Below are positions 1-10,310 of a stretch of DNA of 64,000 bases, one piece after another. The notes beneath the pieces are model-generated. The model worked only from the letters and a program-made list of their open reading frames with translations, did not search any database and was not told the origin of the DNA. The position numbers were made by a program, and so were the translations under genes. The stretch spans positions 1-64,000 of the forward strand of contig JAMFTG010000516.1 in the NCBI GenBank assembly GCA_023974075.1. Direction: 5' to 3'. Within the stretch, counting starts at the first letter, position 1, and the number at the start of each line of letters is the position of its first letter. The stretch is from Chaenocephalus aceratus. Its lineage: Eukaryota > Chordata > Actinopteri > Perciformes > Channichthyidae.

Positions 1-59
1 ATAGTATTTTAGGGTAGTTAGTATAATAGGTTTGATCATTTTGTAACTATTAAATGTAA

Positions 60-185
60 AACACACGTTTTTCACATGCTGGCAGTACTTCCATTCGCTT
101 CGTCTTGGTCTGTAGATGTGATTTGATGTGTCGTTTATACATTTTGATGGCGGAAAATATATAAAAATGTCCCGTTGATATACAT
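60..185. repeat. Dispersed ~110-bp repeat module R1
   Basis: This segment (key words GCTTCGTCTTG, TGTAGATGTGATTTGATG, TTTTGATGGCGGAAAA) recurs in diverged form at about 21,415-21,535 and 21,775-21,880. It marks both ends of the satellite-rich block. No coding potential is convincing. Confidence 0.6.
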
Positions 186-375
186 ACTCTAGGGACTGAT
201 GGGTACACTGGGTGGACATTTACTACCGGCCGCGGTCTGCCTAGTGTACAGGGTAGTGTGTCCAGATCACGGACTTCAATGCATAGCGGGAAGTCCATTA
301 AATAGACATCGAAAATAAGTATTTAACGGTGATTTAAACTAGTTTATGCGGGGAAAAGAGTGCTCAAAATCGGAT
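186..375. repeat. Dispersed module R2 (ACTACCGGCCGCGGTC)
   Basis: A ~180-bp module including the GC-rich word ACTACCGGCCGCGGTC and a later AATGCATAGCGGGAAGTC. Related copies lie at about 6,225-6,390 and 11,855-11,965, each directly next to the TTACCCAGGAATTAGTGT satellite, so it acts as a fixed neighbour of that satellite. Confidence 0.65.
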
Positions 376-1260
376 TAAACAGGCCATTTCATCCACACCT
401 GACGACTCCCATTAAAAGTGATTGAAATGTACAGGAATCTGTCCATTTCATCCACATTTGACGACGCGTCCAGGGTGACTTTCTTACCCAGTGTCTGAAA
501 CATGGGTAAAATCGATGTGAATACAGGGTGTACATGGCTTTATTACCCAGGAATTAGTGTGTGAAAGCTGGGTAACTTTGCTGTGAATTTAGGGAAGATA
601 TGGCCATTTCATCCACACCTGACGACTCCCATTAAAAGTGATTGAAATGTACAGGAATCTGTCCATTTCATCCACATTTCTTACCCAGGAATTAGTGTCT
701 GAAAGCTGGGTAAGATTACTTTAAATATAGGGTACACATGGCTTTATTACCAAGGAATTAGTGTGTGAAAGCTGGGTAAGATTGATGTGAATTTAAGGAA
801 GATATGGCCATTTCATCCACACCTCACGACTCCCATTAAAAGTGATTGAAATGGACAGGAATCTGTCCATTTCATCCACATTTCGTATCCAGGAATTAGG
901 GTGTGAAAGCTGGGTAAGATTACTTTAAATACAGTGTGCACATGGCTTTATTACCCATGAATTAGTGTGTGAAAGCTGGGTAAGTTTGATGTGAATTTAA
1001 GGAAGATATGGCCATTTCATCCACACCTGACGACTCCCATACAAAGTGATTGAAATGTACAGGAATCTGTCCATTTCATCCACATTTCTTACCCGGGAAT
1101 TAGTGTCTGAAAGCTGGGTAAGATTACTTTAAATACAGTGTGCACATGGCTTTATTACCCAGGAATTAGTGTGTGAAAGCTGGGTAAGTTTGATGTGAAT
1201 TTAGGGAAGATATGGCCATTTCATCCAGGGAGATGTACAGGGCTTTATTACCCAGGAATA
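376..1260. repeat. Satellite S1 (TTACCCAGGAATTAGTGT family)
   Basis: Diverged tandem units built from two sub-motifs: TTACCCAGGAATTAGTGTG...AAAGCTGGGTAAG and CCATTTCATCCACACCTGACGACTCCC. The same family returns at about 5,620-6,210, 11,966-13,430 and 20,160-20,580. Units here are irregular, unlike the clean higher-order array at 12-13.4 kb. Confidence 0.8.
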
Positions 1261-1264
1261 AGTG

Positions 1265-1560
1265 TTTAGAAGGCGGGTAAAGTGTTCCTGCAGCTCCTCC
1301 ATGACGGTAATAATGATTAGATATAATGTCCAGGGCAGAAAGCTGTTTGTAAAAGTGAAAAAACGATTTGAAACCGGTTGAAATGACTGGCGGGTGCTGA
1401 TGGAAAGCAGGCGGAAATAAATGGATTGTTTTACCCAGGAAAGGGTGTTTACAAGGCGGCTAAAGTTTTCCTTCAGCCCCTAAGTGCCTGATTGTTTCAG
1501 AGACCCATAGCCGTGACACAGTGAACCATTTACATCCAAAAGTATCCATTTAAAAGTCAT
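1265..1560. repeat. Satellite S2 single unit (GAAATGACTGGCGGG)
   Basis: One unit plus a partial of a ~184-bp repeat whose array copy lies at 13,430-14,100. Shared words include GAAATGACTGGCGGGTGCTG, GGAAAGCAGGCGGAAATA and CTCCTCCATGACGGTAATAA. Confidence 0.7.
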
Positions 1561-1589
1561 TTTTGTAGGGGGAAAAGGGTGCAGAGAGA

Positions 1590-2120
1590 AGCCTGAAAAT
1601 GCCTCTCCAGGACCCCGGAGAGCTCGCAGGTGCTGGAGAGGGGGAGACAGGCTCACAGGCAGGCCCGGGGACCCCTGCAGAACCCACAGGATCCCTCCCT
1701 GCCTTGAGCAAACAGGCTAGTTCACACTTCCATTACGTACACCGGCAAAGCCACCTCTTCGGGGCCGCTCCAAGACCCCCAAAACACGGACGCAGCAGCC
1801 CCAGCATCTCTCCCTGACATGAGCAAACAGGCTATTTCAGACTTCCATGAAATACACCGACAAAGCCACCTCTTTGGGGCCGCTCCAAGACCCCCAAAAC
1901 ACGGACTAAGGAGCTCCAGGATCCCTCCCTGCCTTGAGAAAACAGGCTATTTCAGACTTCCATGAAATACACCGACAAAGTCACCTCGTTGGGGCCGCTC
2001 CAAGACCCCCAAAATACGGACTAAAGAGCTCCAGGATCCCTCCCTGACATGCGTACTTCCAGAACCTCGCGCACCTTGGGTCCCCGGGCCCCCGAACTTA
2101 AGCACTCCCCCACGGACTAA
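1590..2120. repeat. Satellite S3, ~120-bp units (CCCCCAAAACACGGAC)
   Basis: About four tandem units, each with the words CTCCAAGACCCCCAAAA and AGCTCCAGGATCCCTCCCTG. Other arrays of the family are at about 6,500-6,795 and 14,235-14,625, in every case directly before satellite S4. Confidence 0.8.
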
Positions 2121-2124
2121 ACCC

Positions 2125-2700
2125 AGATGATCACACCCTCAAGAATCTCGTGCCCCTGGGAATCTTAAAGGGGGTGTATTTTGCGGTGCTTTATCGTCTG
2201 CCCATCGGCACCCATATTCGGCCTTATTCACAGCAGCAGCACCCACCCTCCAGTGGAGGATGTTCTCGTGCCCCTGGCAACACTTAAAGGTGGTGTATTT
2301 TGCGGTGCTTTATCGTCCGCTCATCGGCACTCATAGTCGGCCTTCTTCACAGCAGCAGCACCCACCCTCCAGTGGAGGATGTTCTCATGCCCCTGGGAAT
2401 CTTAAAGGGGGTGTATTTTGCGGTGCTTTATCGTCCGCTCATCGGCACTCATAGTCGGCCTTCTTCACAGCAGCAGCAGCACCCACCCTCCAGTGGAGGA
2501 TGTTCTCGTGCCCCTGGCAACACTTAAAGGTGGTGTATTTTGCGGTGCTTTATCGTCAGCTCATCGGCACCCATAGTCGGCCTTATTCACAGCAGCAGCA
2601 CCCACCCTCCAGTGGAGGATGTTCTCGTGCCCCTGGCAACACTTAAAGGTGGTGTATTTTGCGGTGCTTTATCGTCCGCTCATCGGCTTCCATATTCAGT
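2125..2700. repeat. Satellite S4, ~119-bp units (TTTTGCGGTGCTTTATCGTC)
   Basis: Five units at about 118-121 bp spacing. Each has GTGCCCCTGGCAACACTTAAAG, the word TTTTGCGGTGCTTTATCGTC and a CAGCAGCAGCACCC run. Related arrays are at about 6,810-6,900, 11,330-11,705 (116-bp units), 14,635-15,345 and 20,720-20,920. Confidence 0.85.
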
Positions 2701-2975
2701 TGTGTGTGCCTGGCAAAGACGTGTACCCAAACTCAAGCACTCTGACTAAACACATAAGGACATCCGGGTAAAACCTTAGTGCCCCTGGTAAACCATGTAA
2801 TGAAATGAGCTCCGTGATATGCGACGTGCACATCACTTGGGTAAAAGGAGCTTTGGGTCGCCCTGCAAATCACATTTGGTGTATTTCCAAAAAGCTGTGA
2901 AAATACACCTACATCCGGCATGTCCTGTCCTGTCTTGTCCTGTCTTGTCCTGTCTTGTCCTGTCTTGTCCTATAA
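2701..2975. repeat. Unclassified spacer ending in a 10-bp simple repeat
   Basis: Nothing gene-like is seen in 2,701-2,915. From about 2,918 to 2,972 there is a short run of the decanucleotide TGTCCTGTCT. Confidence 0.6.
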
Positions 2976-3039
2976 AATAGCATTTTGTTTATTTCCATCA
3001 TTTGGGTAAATACACATATTTGGGGATTTGACCCTCCCG

Positions 3040-3520
3040 GCCATCAGAGTCGAACCCGCAGTTCGGAGGAACCGACCGCCAGAGCACCGGCACGAGGCCG
3101 GGCCGGTGGAGGCCCTCCGATGGCAGGCCCTCCGATGGCAGGCCCTCCGATGGCAGGCCGCTCCAGGAGCTTCAAAGTGCATCAGAGTCGAACCCGCAGT
3201 TCGGAGGAACCGACCGCCAGAGCACCGGCACGAGGCCGGGCCGGTGGAGGCCCTCCGATGGCAGGCCGCTCCAGGAGCTTCAAAGTGCATCAGAGTCGAA
3301 CCCGCAGTTCGGAGGAACCGACCGCCAGAGCACCGGCACGAGGCCGGGCCGGTGGAGGCCCTCCGATGGCAGGCCCTCCGATGGCAGGCCGCTCCAGGAG
3401 CTTCAAAGTGCATCAGAGTCGAACCCGCAGTTCGGAGGAACCGACCGCCAGAGCACCGGCACGAGGCAGGGCCGGTGGAGGCCCTCCGATGGCAGGCCGC
3501 TCCAGGAGCAGACCCCTGAG
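3040..3520. repeat. GC-rich ~110-130 bp tandem repeat with a nested 15-bp repeat
   Basis: Four tandem units beginning near CATCAGAGTCGAACCCGCAG. Inside each is a 15-bp sub-repeat around CCCTCCGATGGCAGG, present 3, 1, 2 and 1 times in successive units. A single related unit is at 4,774-4,862 and a diverged one at about 3,540-3,600. Long frames on both strands exist only because the units are stop-poor. Part of each unit weakly resembles the reverse complement of the 18S rRNA 530-loop region (inference). Confidence 0.75.
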
Positions 3521-3749
3521 CCCTGTAAAATATTATTAGTCCGACCGTCCAGCACCGGCATGTGGACCCGGGGAGGAGGCCCTCCGATGGCGGGTCAAAT
3601 TTGCTGATAGCACAGCTGACGGCTGGACACTAGCCGTAGAGGAACACCAGGGCAGGACCAGGCAGTTCACTCTTTGCAGACAAGCATGCGGTTGTTACTT
3701 AGGATGAAACGGGTAGCCTGTGATGAAGTACGGTCAACCATCTATCAGG

Positions 3750-4150
3750 GGAACCGGTTGTAAGGCTCCCTCTCCCGAATCAAACCATGATTCTCCGTTA
3801 CCCATGGTCGCTACGACGGCCTGCGACGTTATCTCGAGTCACCAAAGGTCCCAGGGAGCCCCGGAGAGGACACCGCATGGGTTTCGGATCTGATAAATGC
3901 ACGAACCACGGAACTTCACCGAAGGTCAGCGTTCGTTGACATTTATTAGGTCTAGACGTGTCACAGTCACCCAAGTAACGTTGAGCAATCAAGGGAACCA
4001 TAACTGATTCGATGAGAGTAGCATGTTATGAAGTAGGGTCGACCATATATCACGGCTGGACACTAGCCGTAGAGGAACACCAGGGCAGGACCAGGCAGTT
4101 CAATCTTTGCAGACAAGCATATGCGGTTGTTACTTAGGATGAAACGGGTA
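3750..4150 (-). pseudogene. Degenerate 18S rRNA 5'-domain copy
   Basis: Read on the minus strand from 4,150 downward, the segment matches eukaryotic 18S rRNA in collinear order: the start of the gene near 4,150-4,136, GCATATGCTTGTCT (4,124-4,111), ATCAGTTATGGTTCC (4,008-3,994), GTGCATTTATCAGATC (~3,902-3,887), TTTGGTGACTC, and GGGAGAGGGAGCCT (~3,776-3,763). It stops near 18S position ~390. Between these conserved words it is strongly diverged and has an insertion near 18S position 50-90, far more change than expected for a working fish 18S gene, so it is a decayed rDNA fragment. It belongs to a tandem repeat of about 434 bp with the next feature. The word matches are visible; the percentage divergence was not computed. 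Confidence 0.8.
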
Positions 4151-4184
4151 GCCTGTGATGAAGTACGGTCAACCATCTATCAGG

Positions 4185-4456
4185 GGAACCGGTTGTAAGG
4201 CTCCCTCTCCCGAATCAAACCATGATTCTCCGTTACCCATGGTCGCTACGACGGCCTGCGACGTTATCTCGAGTCACCAAAGGTCCCAGGGAGCCCCGGA
4301 GAGGACACCGCATGGGTTTCGGATCTGATAAATGCACGAACCACGGAACTTCACCGAAGGTCAGCGTTCGTTGACATTTATTAGGTCTAGACGTGTCACA
4401 GTCACCCAAGTAACGTTGAGCAATCAAGGGAACCATAACTGATTCGATGAGAGTAG
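4185..4456 (-). pseudogene. Second degenerate 18S rRNA 5'-domain copy, lacking its 5' end
   Basis: Almost identical to 3,750-4,020: ATCAGTTATGGTTCC at 4,443-4,429, GTGCATTTATCAGATC at 4,337-4,322, GAGTCACCAA (plus strand) at 4,271, and GGGAGAGGGAGCCT at 4,211-4,198. The 18S start is missing because the repeat is interrupted at about 4,487 by unrelated GC-rich sequence. A third partial copy with only the 18S start lies at about 3,640-3,720. The near-identity of two already decayed copies shows the tandem duplication happened after the decay. Confidence 0.78.
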
Positions 4457-4487
4457 CATGTTATGAAGTAGGGTCGACCATATATCA

Positions 4488-4872
4488 TGTGGAGCCACCG
4501 AACACTGGTCCCCGGGGGAACCGGTGACCGGAGCAAGGCCAATTGCCGCAGCTATGCAACAGTGGAGGGTTCGAGAAACAGTGTTTGCCGGGTGCACCGC
4601 GGCGGAGGTGGGGAGGTTCCAACCTGGAACCTCCGTCCCGCCGCGGGACCCGTGGTGGGACCCGTGGTGGACCCGTGGTGGGACCCCTGAGTCAGACGGT
4701 TCATCTCGGTCACGCTTCATATCAGGAAGGCTGTGCTCCGCGGGGTTACCCCCGCGCAGCACACCCTGCCGGCCATCAGAGTCGAACCCGCAGTTCGGAG
4801 GAACCGACCGCCAGAGCACCGGCACGAGGCCGGGCCCGCCGGAGGCCCTCCGATGGCGGGTCGCGTTTGCCA
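4488..4872. repeat. GC-rich unclassified segment with short tandem repeat
   Basis: High-GC sequence with three to four tandem copies of a ~13-bp GGGACCCGTGGTG word at about 4,638-4,690, then one unit (4,774-4,862) of the GC-rich repeat at 3,040-3,520. No gene is recognised. Confidence 0.55.
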
Positions 4873-4874
4873 TT

Positions 4875-5235
4875 CGATCAGTCAACTTTTGGAAGAACCA
4901 GAGAAAAGGGTGAAAATGGATAAATTATATCCAAAAATAGTGTTCCATAAGGCGGGTAGAGTCCCCTGACAACTCCCCCTACCTTCCTCCAGAGTCGGAA
5001 AAAGTCTAAGTTAACTTTTTGGAAGAACCATAAAAAAGGGTGAAAATGGCTAAAATGTATCCCAAAATAGTGCCTCTTGAGGCGGGTAGAGTCCCCTGAC
5101 AACTCCCCTTGCATTCCTCCAGAGACCAGTTCGAAAACTTAAAGTTTTGTGAGAACCATGATTTGGGGTCCTCCAGGCAACAATTTCATCCGATCCAAAG
5201 TGCTCATGAGGCGGATACATTCCTCCATGATTTCC
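4875..5235. repeat. Satellite S5, ~128-bp units (GGCGGGTAGAGTCCCCTGAC)
   Basis: About three units carrying TTTGGAAGAACCA, GGGTGAAAATGG and GGCGGGTAGAGTCCCCTGAC. Arrays of the same or a sister unit are at about 9,890-9,960, 10,310-10,985 and 19,150-19,780, always just before the 240-bp element. Confidence 0.8.
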
Positions 5236-5600
5236 CCATCATGAGAAAATAGCTCGTTTTTTTCTAAGTGCTCTCAAAAACCGGGTTTCTGATTTCGTGC
5301 AGATGGTAGCTTGGAAAAGATGAATGAATTTTTTGGACGGAGGAGGGGAGGTCTCGTTTCCCCTCTCCGTTGTAAATTGCAACGGGGGAGTGCAAATGTC
5401 TCCGGGGCTTCGTCCCGAAGCGCCGAAGACTTGACCCCCTCCCCCGTTGGCACTTAGCCGTTTTTCGAGAATTTTCAAAAACTTCATTTTTGATTATTTT
5501 AACATATAATTGACCGTTTTCTTTACTTTTTTTTGCTTTCCACGGGTGGGGGCGCATGGCAGGCCGCCTATGAGCTTCTAAATTCGGCCTGGAACCTCCG
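5236..5600. repeat. Conserved 240-bp element E1 with two hairpins (copy 1)
   Basis: One of three near-identical copies (others about 10,985-11,245 and 19,785-20,100). It contains two small inverted repeats: CCGTTG/CAACGG with a 7-base loop at 5,367-5,385, and CTTCG/CGAAG with a TCC loop at 5,408-5,420. Purine-rich and pyrimidine-rich stretches flank them. Frames are open on both strands in all copies, but nucleotide identity is so high that this is not evidence of coding. Confidence 0.75.
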
Positions 5601-5609
5601 GGAATTATG

Positions 5610-6220
5610 GGCTAAGCTCCATATACTGACGACTCCCATTAAAAATGAATGAAATGGACAGGAATCTGTCCATTTCATTCACATTCGACGACCCCCATTA
5701 CAAGTGAATGAAATGTACAGGAATCTGTCCATTTCATTCACATTCGACGACCCCCATTAAAAGTGAATGAAATGTACAGGAATCTGTCCATTTCATCCAC
5801 ATTCGACGACCCCATTAAAAGTGATTGAAATGTACAGGAATCTGTCCATGCAGGGTGACTTTCTTACCCAGGAATTAGTGTCTGAAACATGGGTAAAATC
5901 GATGTGAATACAGGGTGCACATGGCTTTATTACCCAGGAATTAGTGTGTGAAAGTTGGGTAAGTTTGCTGTGAATTTAGGGAAGATATGGCCATTTCATC
6001 CACACCTGAATACTCCCATCAAAAGTGATTGAAATGTACAGGAATCTGTCCATGCAGGGAGACTTTCTTACCCAGGAATTAGTGTCTGAAACATGGGTAA
6101 AATCGATGTGAATACAGGGTGCACATGGCCATTTCATCCAGGGATATGTACAGGGCTTTCTTACCCAGGAATTAGTGTGTGAAAGCTGGGTAAGATTACT
6201 GTGAATACTCTCGGGACTTG
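5610..6220. repeat. Satellite S1 array, second block
   Basis: Units alternate GAATCTGTCCATTTCATTCAC-type and TTACCCAGGAATTAGTGT-type sub-motifs, as at 376-1,260. No coding signal is seen. Confidence 0.8.
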
Positions 6221-6224
6221 CGTG

Positions 6225-6500
6225 TTCACTGTGTGGACATTAACTACCCGTCGCGGTCGGCTAAGTGTACAGTAGTGTGTCCAGATCACGGACTTCAATG
6301 CATAGCGGGAAGTCCATTACATAGACATCGAAAATAAGTGTTTAACGGTGATTTAAACTAGTTTATGTGGGGAAAAGAGTGCTCAAAATCGGATTAGACA
6401 GGCTAGTTCACACTTACATTTCATCCTCCCATTAAAAGTGATTGAAATGTACAGGAATCTGTCCATTTCATCCACATTTGACGACCCGTTCAGGGTGGCT
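6225..6500. repeat. Module R2 second copy
   Basis: The AATGCATAGCGGGAAGTC word and following sequence match 270-370. The module then passes through a short piece of S1 into the S3 array. Confidence 0.65.
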
Positions 6501-6900
6501 TTCTTACCCATTACGTACACCGACAAAGCCACCTCTTCGGGGCCGCTCCAAGACCCCCAAAACACGGACTAAGGAGCTCCAGGATCCCTCCCTACCATGA
6601 GCAAACAGGCTATTTCAGACTTCCATGAAATACACCGGGGAAAAGCACCTCTCTGTGGCCGCTCCAAGACCCCCAAAACACGGACTAAGGAGCTCCAGGA
6701 TCTCTCCCTGACATGCGTACTTCCAGAACCTGGTGCCCCTTGGGCCCCCGGGCCCCCGAACTTAAGCACTCCCCCACGGACTAAACCCAGATGATCACAC
6801 CCTCAAGAAACTCGTGCCCCTGGGAACCTTAAAGGGGGGTGTATTTTGCGGTGCTCTATCGTCCGCCCATCGGCATCCATATTCGGCCTTCTTCACAGCA
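6500..6900. repeat. Satellite S3 array followed by one S4 unit
   Basis: Two to three S3 units (CCCCCAAAACACGGAC) run to about 6,795, then a single S4 unit (TTTTGCGGTGCTCTATCGTC) ends at the GCACCACCTGCCCTGCTGGA junction near 6,900. The same junction is at about 15,325 in front of the second gene copy. Confidence 0.75.
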
Positions 6901-7106
6901 CCACCTGCCCTGCTGGAGGTTCACACTTTAACTTTTTTTACCCTCTTCTACCTTACAAATCATCCCACACTTGAGCACTCCTCACTCGGACTAAACACCT
7001 CCATGCTACCACCAGAACTAGAATATCGTGCCCCTGGGGATCTTAAAGGAAAAAAAACCCATATTGGGCTTTAAAAACAGAAGACCAAGTAAGTAATTTT
7101 AACAAA
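6901..7106. repeat. 3' flank shared by both recombinase-like gene copies
   Basis: About 200 bp nearly identical to 15,326-15,528. It lies beyond the poly(A) signal of the minus-strand gene, so the duplicated unit extends past the transcript end. No separate gene is seen. Confidence 0.65.
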
Positions 7107-7112
7107 CTTTAT
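7107..7112 (-). terminator. Poly(A) signal AATAAA, left gene copy
   Basis: AATAAA on the minus strand about 30 bases beyond the stop codon at 7,143. It is preserved at the same distance in the right copy. Confidence 0.6.
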
Positions 7113-7142
7113 TTACAGTAATATTGACAGTAATAAATACAT

Positions 7143-9597
7143 TCACACAGGATATAAAGTATTTACAAGGGGACTGAGTACAACAACACACTGCATATTT
7201 ACAAGTTGATCACTGGCAACAGTGGGTGAAGTTGGGGCAGAGTATGGCACCCTCTCTTCACCCATGTCTGAGGGGCTGTGTTCGGCCAGTGACTGGTCCC
7301 TCTTCGCTCTCCAAGCGTTGACATTTTTGGAGAATTCTTCATCTGACGTCTTGGTAGGGAGTCTTGGTAGGGAGTCTGGGAGCGGGCTGTGCTCCTCTCC
7401 AGAGCTGTCACTGTCGATGTCAATACCCGCCAAAGTGTCTTCATTTCCCGCTGCTGCTGCTGTCGATGCCGCCGCTGCTGCTTGCAGTGACTCTGTGAAG
7501 AGCAGCCGAATGTCCGCAGCCTCCTTCAAAGAAGGATTATTCGCGTAAAATGTGTCTGCAGTTGCAGTGTTGTGACACATGAAATCACTCACTCTTTGGC
7601 GGTTGCCTTTGTCTTGAAACCTCTTCGCATTATCGGCGTGGACTGTGCGGAGGTCGGTGAAGTTAATGGGACCGTGGAGCCCCACATCAGCCCATGCCAA
7701 CCTCAGGGAGTAGGCAAGGTTCCTGGACGGGTTCTTCCCCGCTGTGTATAGGAAGTAGCGGCTCTGGGTGCAGGTCAGCGTACCCTTGATTTCCAGCCAC
7801 CTCTTCATCCATCCAAATTCTTCTACGGTGAGGTACAGCTGCGCTTCCCAGAACGCGTTGGCCGTCTTGTGGTTGCTTACCTGTTATGACAGAGTTAGAG
7901 AGTGTCAATACAATATCAATCATGCATATAACTGCCAGAATAAATACATTGCTTAATAGCACTCACATGAACGAGGTAGCCGAAGGCAGTGCCAGTTGTA
8001 TCCGCCTTTCGGACCTCGGCGTTGGTCATGTTGGAGTAGACCCCCGGACGGTGGCCGTAAATACAGCTCCAATGAAGGGTCATGTACCCATAGAGGAGTA
8101 TCCGGGTTGCGGTAGTCGGATTGCTGGCCATCACATCCAGGAGCTGAGGGATGCGAGTGGTGGTCGAAGTCAAGCATGTCATGATGTCGTTATGGCTCAG
8201 CAGACCTTCCATCTTGTCACGCTTCACTTGCATCTGGTGGATAAGTACTTTTCTCTTCAGGGACTTCAGGATGGCAACTACTTCCCGTTTGATTAAAATC
8301 ATGTCGTTTTGGCTGAGCCTGCTCCCCTTGCACGGTGTGTCGGCCATGTACTTGAGAAAGTGTGATATATTTTTGATATAGAAGTCGGAGGTCGTGACCT
8401 GAAGGCTTGACTTTATCAGGCTCCGGGACCACCCGCGTATCCTCTTGAGATCCCTCAAAAAGAGCCAGTCAGACAGGCGATTGAAACCGTGAGCCATGAA
8501 ACTTAGGAACGACTTCACTCTGCTTAGTTTGGAGACTGTGTTTTCTTGGAGCCTCACTGTTGGGTCGATACCTACATAATGCTCCCGGTATCCTTGCAGA
8601 TACTCCTCTGTGAAATATAAAACAGTACTTTAATGACAACACATGGTGTGTTACAGAAACTGCATTTGTCACATATTCAACACACTTACCCATGATCCGT
8701 GGGAATGTGATGTCCCGCATTATATTGCCCCGGCCCCTGCCGCGGAACCAGGGGGAATGTATGGGAGGGGAGGTTGACGAGGCCTCGGTATGCATGGATG
8801 CAGGTTCTGAGGAGCTGGATGAATGTGTGTGAGAGCCAGTGGGGGACTTGCTGCAGGCGGGAATGGGAGACTTGCTGCAGGCGGGAATGGGAGACTTGCT
8901 GCAGGCGGGAATGGGAGACTTGCTGCAGGAGGGACCTTTCGACTTGGACAGCCTCGTTGGTGTCGACTCTGTTCGGGGTCGTTTCTTTAGAATGACCCGC
9001 TCTCGTTCCTCCCCATCGAACACGGGCATGTCCCCGGCCCGCTGATCCATCCTCTGTCGCTTGTGTTTTATCCTCTGCTGCAACTTGCAGCGCAGGGATT
9101 TCACCTCAGCAGCATATCTGTCCCGCTGAGCCCTCACTGTGTTTGCCTCCATCCTCCATTCTTTACAGTCCGGGTTGTCACATTCATTCACCGGGGACAA
9201 GGGTGGAGGTTGTGACAGTATATCGTCGTCTTCCACCATATCAACAGCCCAAGCGGTAATCATTTCTATGGTGGGGTTTGTCATTCGGAGTTCATAAAGC
9301 TCCTTCTTTGCCACTGTCATTTTCAGTTTATTTTGAACCACATGTATTTCCTCCCGGGACAGCTCAACATGGTCTCTGTCCAAGTGGCGATCCAGCCTTG
9401 TGCCGCGGGTACTCGCATCCCACAATGGTACAGGGATGGAGCCTAATGTTGGTCCGTCCGTTGGCCAACAACAGCAGAATTTTTCTTTCAACCAAGTTAC
9501 GCACACCATGGTGCCTCTGCAGGTGCTTGCTCAGGGCGCGGTAGGAACTATTACAGATCGGACAACGGACCGCCATCCGACCTGTATTCTTGAGCAT
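7143..9597 (-). pseudogene. Zinc-finger / tyrosine-recombinase-like gene, left copy, one frameshift
   Basis: Minus-strand paralogue of the gene at 15,564-17,938 with the same three exons: 9,597-8,690, 8,607-7,967 and 7,880-7,143. Introns of 82 and 86 bp have GT-AG ends (GGTAAGTG donor; GTGAGTGC donor). Exon 1 is 49 bp longer than in the right copy: two extra 24-bp units of an in-frame minisatellite, plus one extra base near 9,403-9,409 between the two cysteines and the histidines of finger 2. That base breaks the frame, so translation from the same start would end soon after finger 1. Downstream coding sequence is intact, including the GHRPG, LRT and HNTATADKFY motifs, and exon 3 is 30 bp longer than in the right copy. 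A recent pseudogene or a sequencing error would look the same. Confidence 0.75.
8845..8934 (-). repeat. 24-bp coding minisatellite in exon 1
   Basis: Three full units and a partial of a 24-bp repeat encoding SKSPIPAC on the minus strand. The right gene copy has one unit and a partial (17,236-17,276). The unit is a multiple of three, so copy-number change keeps the frame. Confidence 0.85.
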
Positions 9598-9890
9598 TTC
9601 GGTACCGGGAAATGTCACCAGTAGAAGGTATAGAATCGTGGGTGAAAAAGAAGGAAGCGTGAAAAGACTCAAGAAAGATGCACTCAGCTTATTTTCAAAT
9701 CAGTGTTTGTTTTCATTTGCATCATCGTGCGGTGTCCCATTTAGGCACTTGTTAGGCGGGCAGAGATCCCTATCATCTCTTGGTCTTATCATCCAGGCAA
9801 GGCGGGGGCCAAAACTGGATGAAATTGACCAAAAAGTTTAAAATAAATACAATAATTCATCCATGGAAAGATGCATGAAAGTCAAAAAAA
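9598..9890. other. 5' flank of left gene copy
   Basis: Sequence shared with about 17,939-18,110 in the right copy, then diverging. It may hold 5' untranslated sequence or an upstream exon, because no in-frame ATG is found far upstream of the fingers. No promoter motif is clear. Confidence 0.4.
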
Positions 9891-10310
9891 AGTATCCGAA
9901 AATAGTGTACCATAAGGCGGGTAGAGTCCCCTGACAACTCCCCTCACGTTCCTCCAGAGTCTGGTTCTCCCAAAGGATACCCGACAGTTTCGGGTACGAC
10001 AACGTGGGGATAACAGTACCCTCCGGGCGCTCCGTCCCCCAGGGGGACGGAGGCATTGAACCCCTAGCACCTGCCCCCGGAGGAGGCAGGGGAGTCAGGT
10101 ACCCGGAGGGCGCACGGTGGACGACCAGGGCGAGGCCGCCACACCGCGCTGGAGTCAGAGTTCCGAGTGTTCGAGCCGGATCCCGGTGAAGCGCAGGACG
10201 GAGCACCCGGCAGTAGCCTCCAGCAGACCCCCCCGCGCGGTTCCCTCGTCCCTCGGAAGAGGTGGAGAGGCGGAGGGGTGGGTGTTTTCATCTGCTGGCG
10301 GGTTGCCGGG
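9891..10310. repeat. S5 unit and a single GC-rich 244-bp-type unit
   Basis: A short S5 piece (GGCGGGTAGAGTCCCCTGAC) leads into about one unit of the GC-rich repeat that is present roughly four times at 18,115-19,150. It sits immediately upstream of the minus-strand gene, in the promoter position. Confidence 0.7.

Noticed and set aside
3798..4436. Two identical 67-codon minus-strand frames
   Set aside because: They lie inside the degenerate 18S rRNA copies and are chance frames.
5239..5487. Conserved 82-codon minus-strand frame in E1, also at 11,004 and 19,779
   Set aside because: Plus-strand frames are also open, nucleotide identity is near complete, and there is no codon-type pattern of change.
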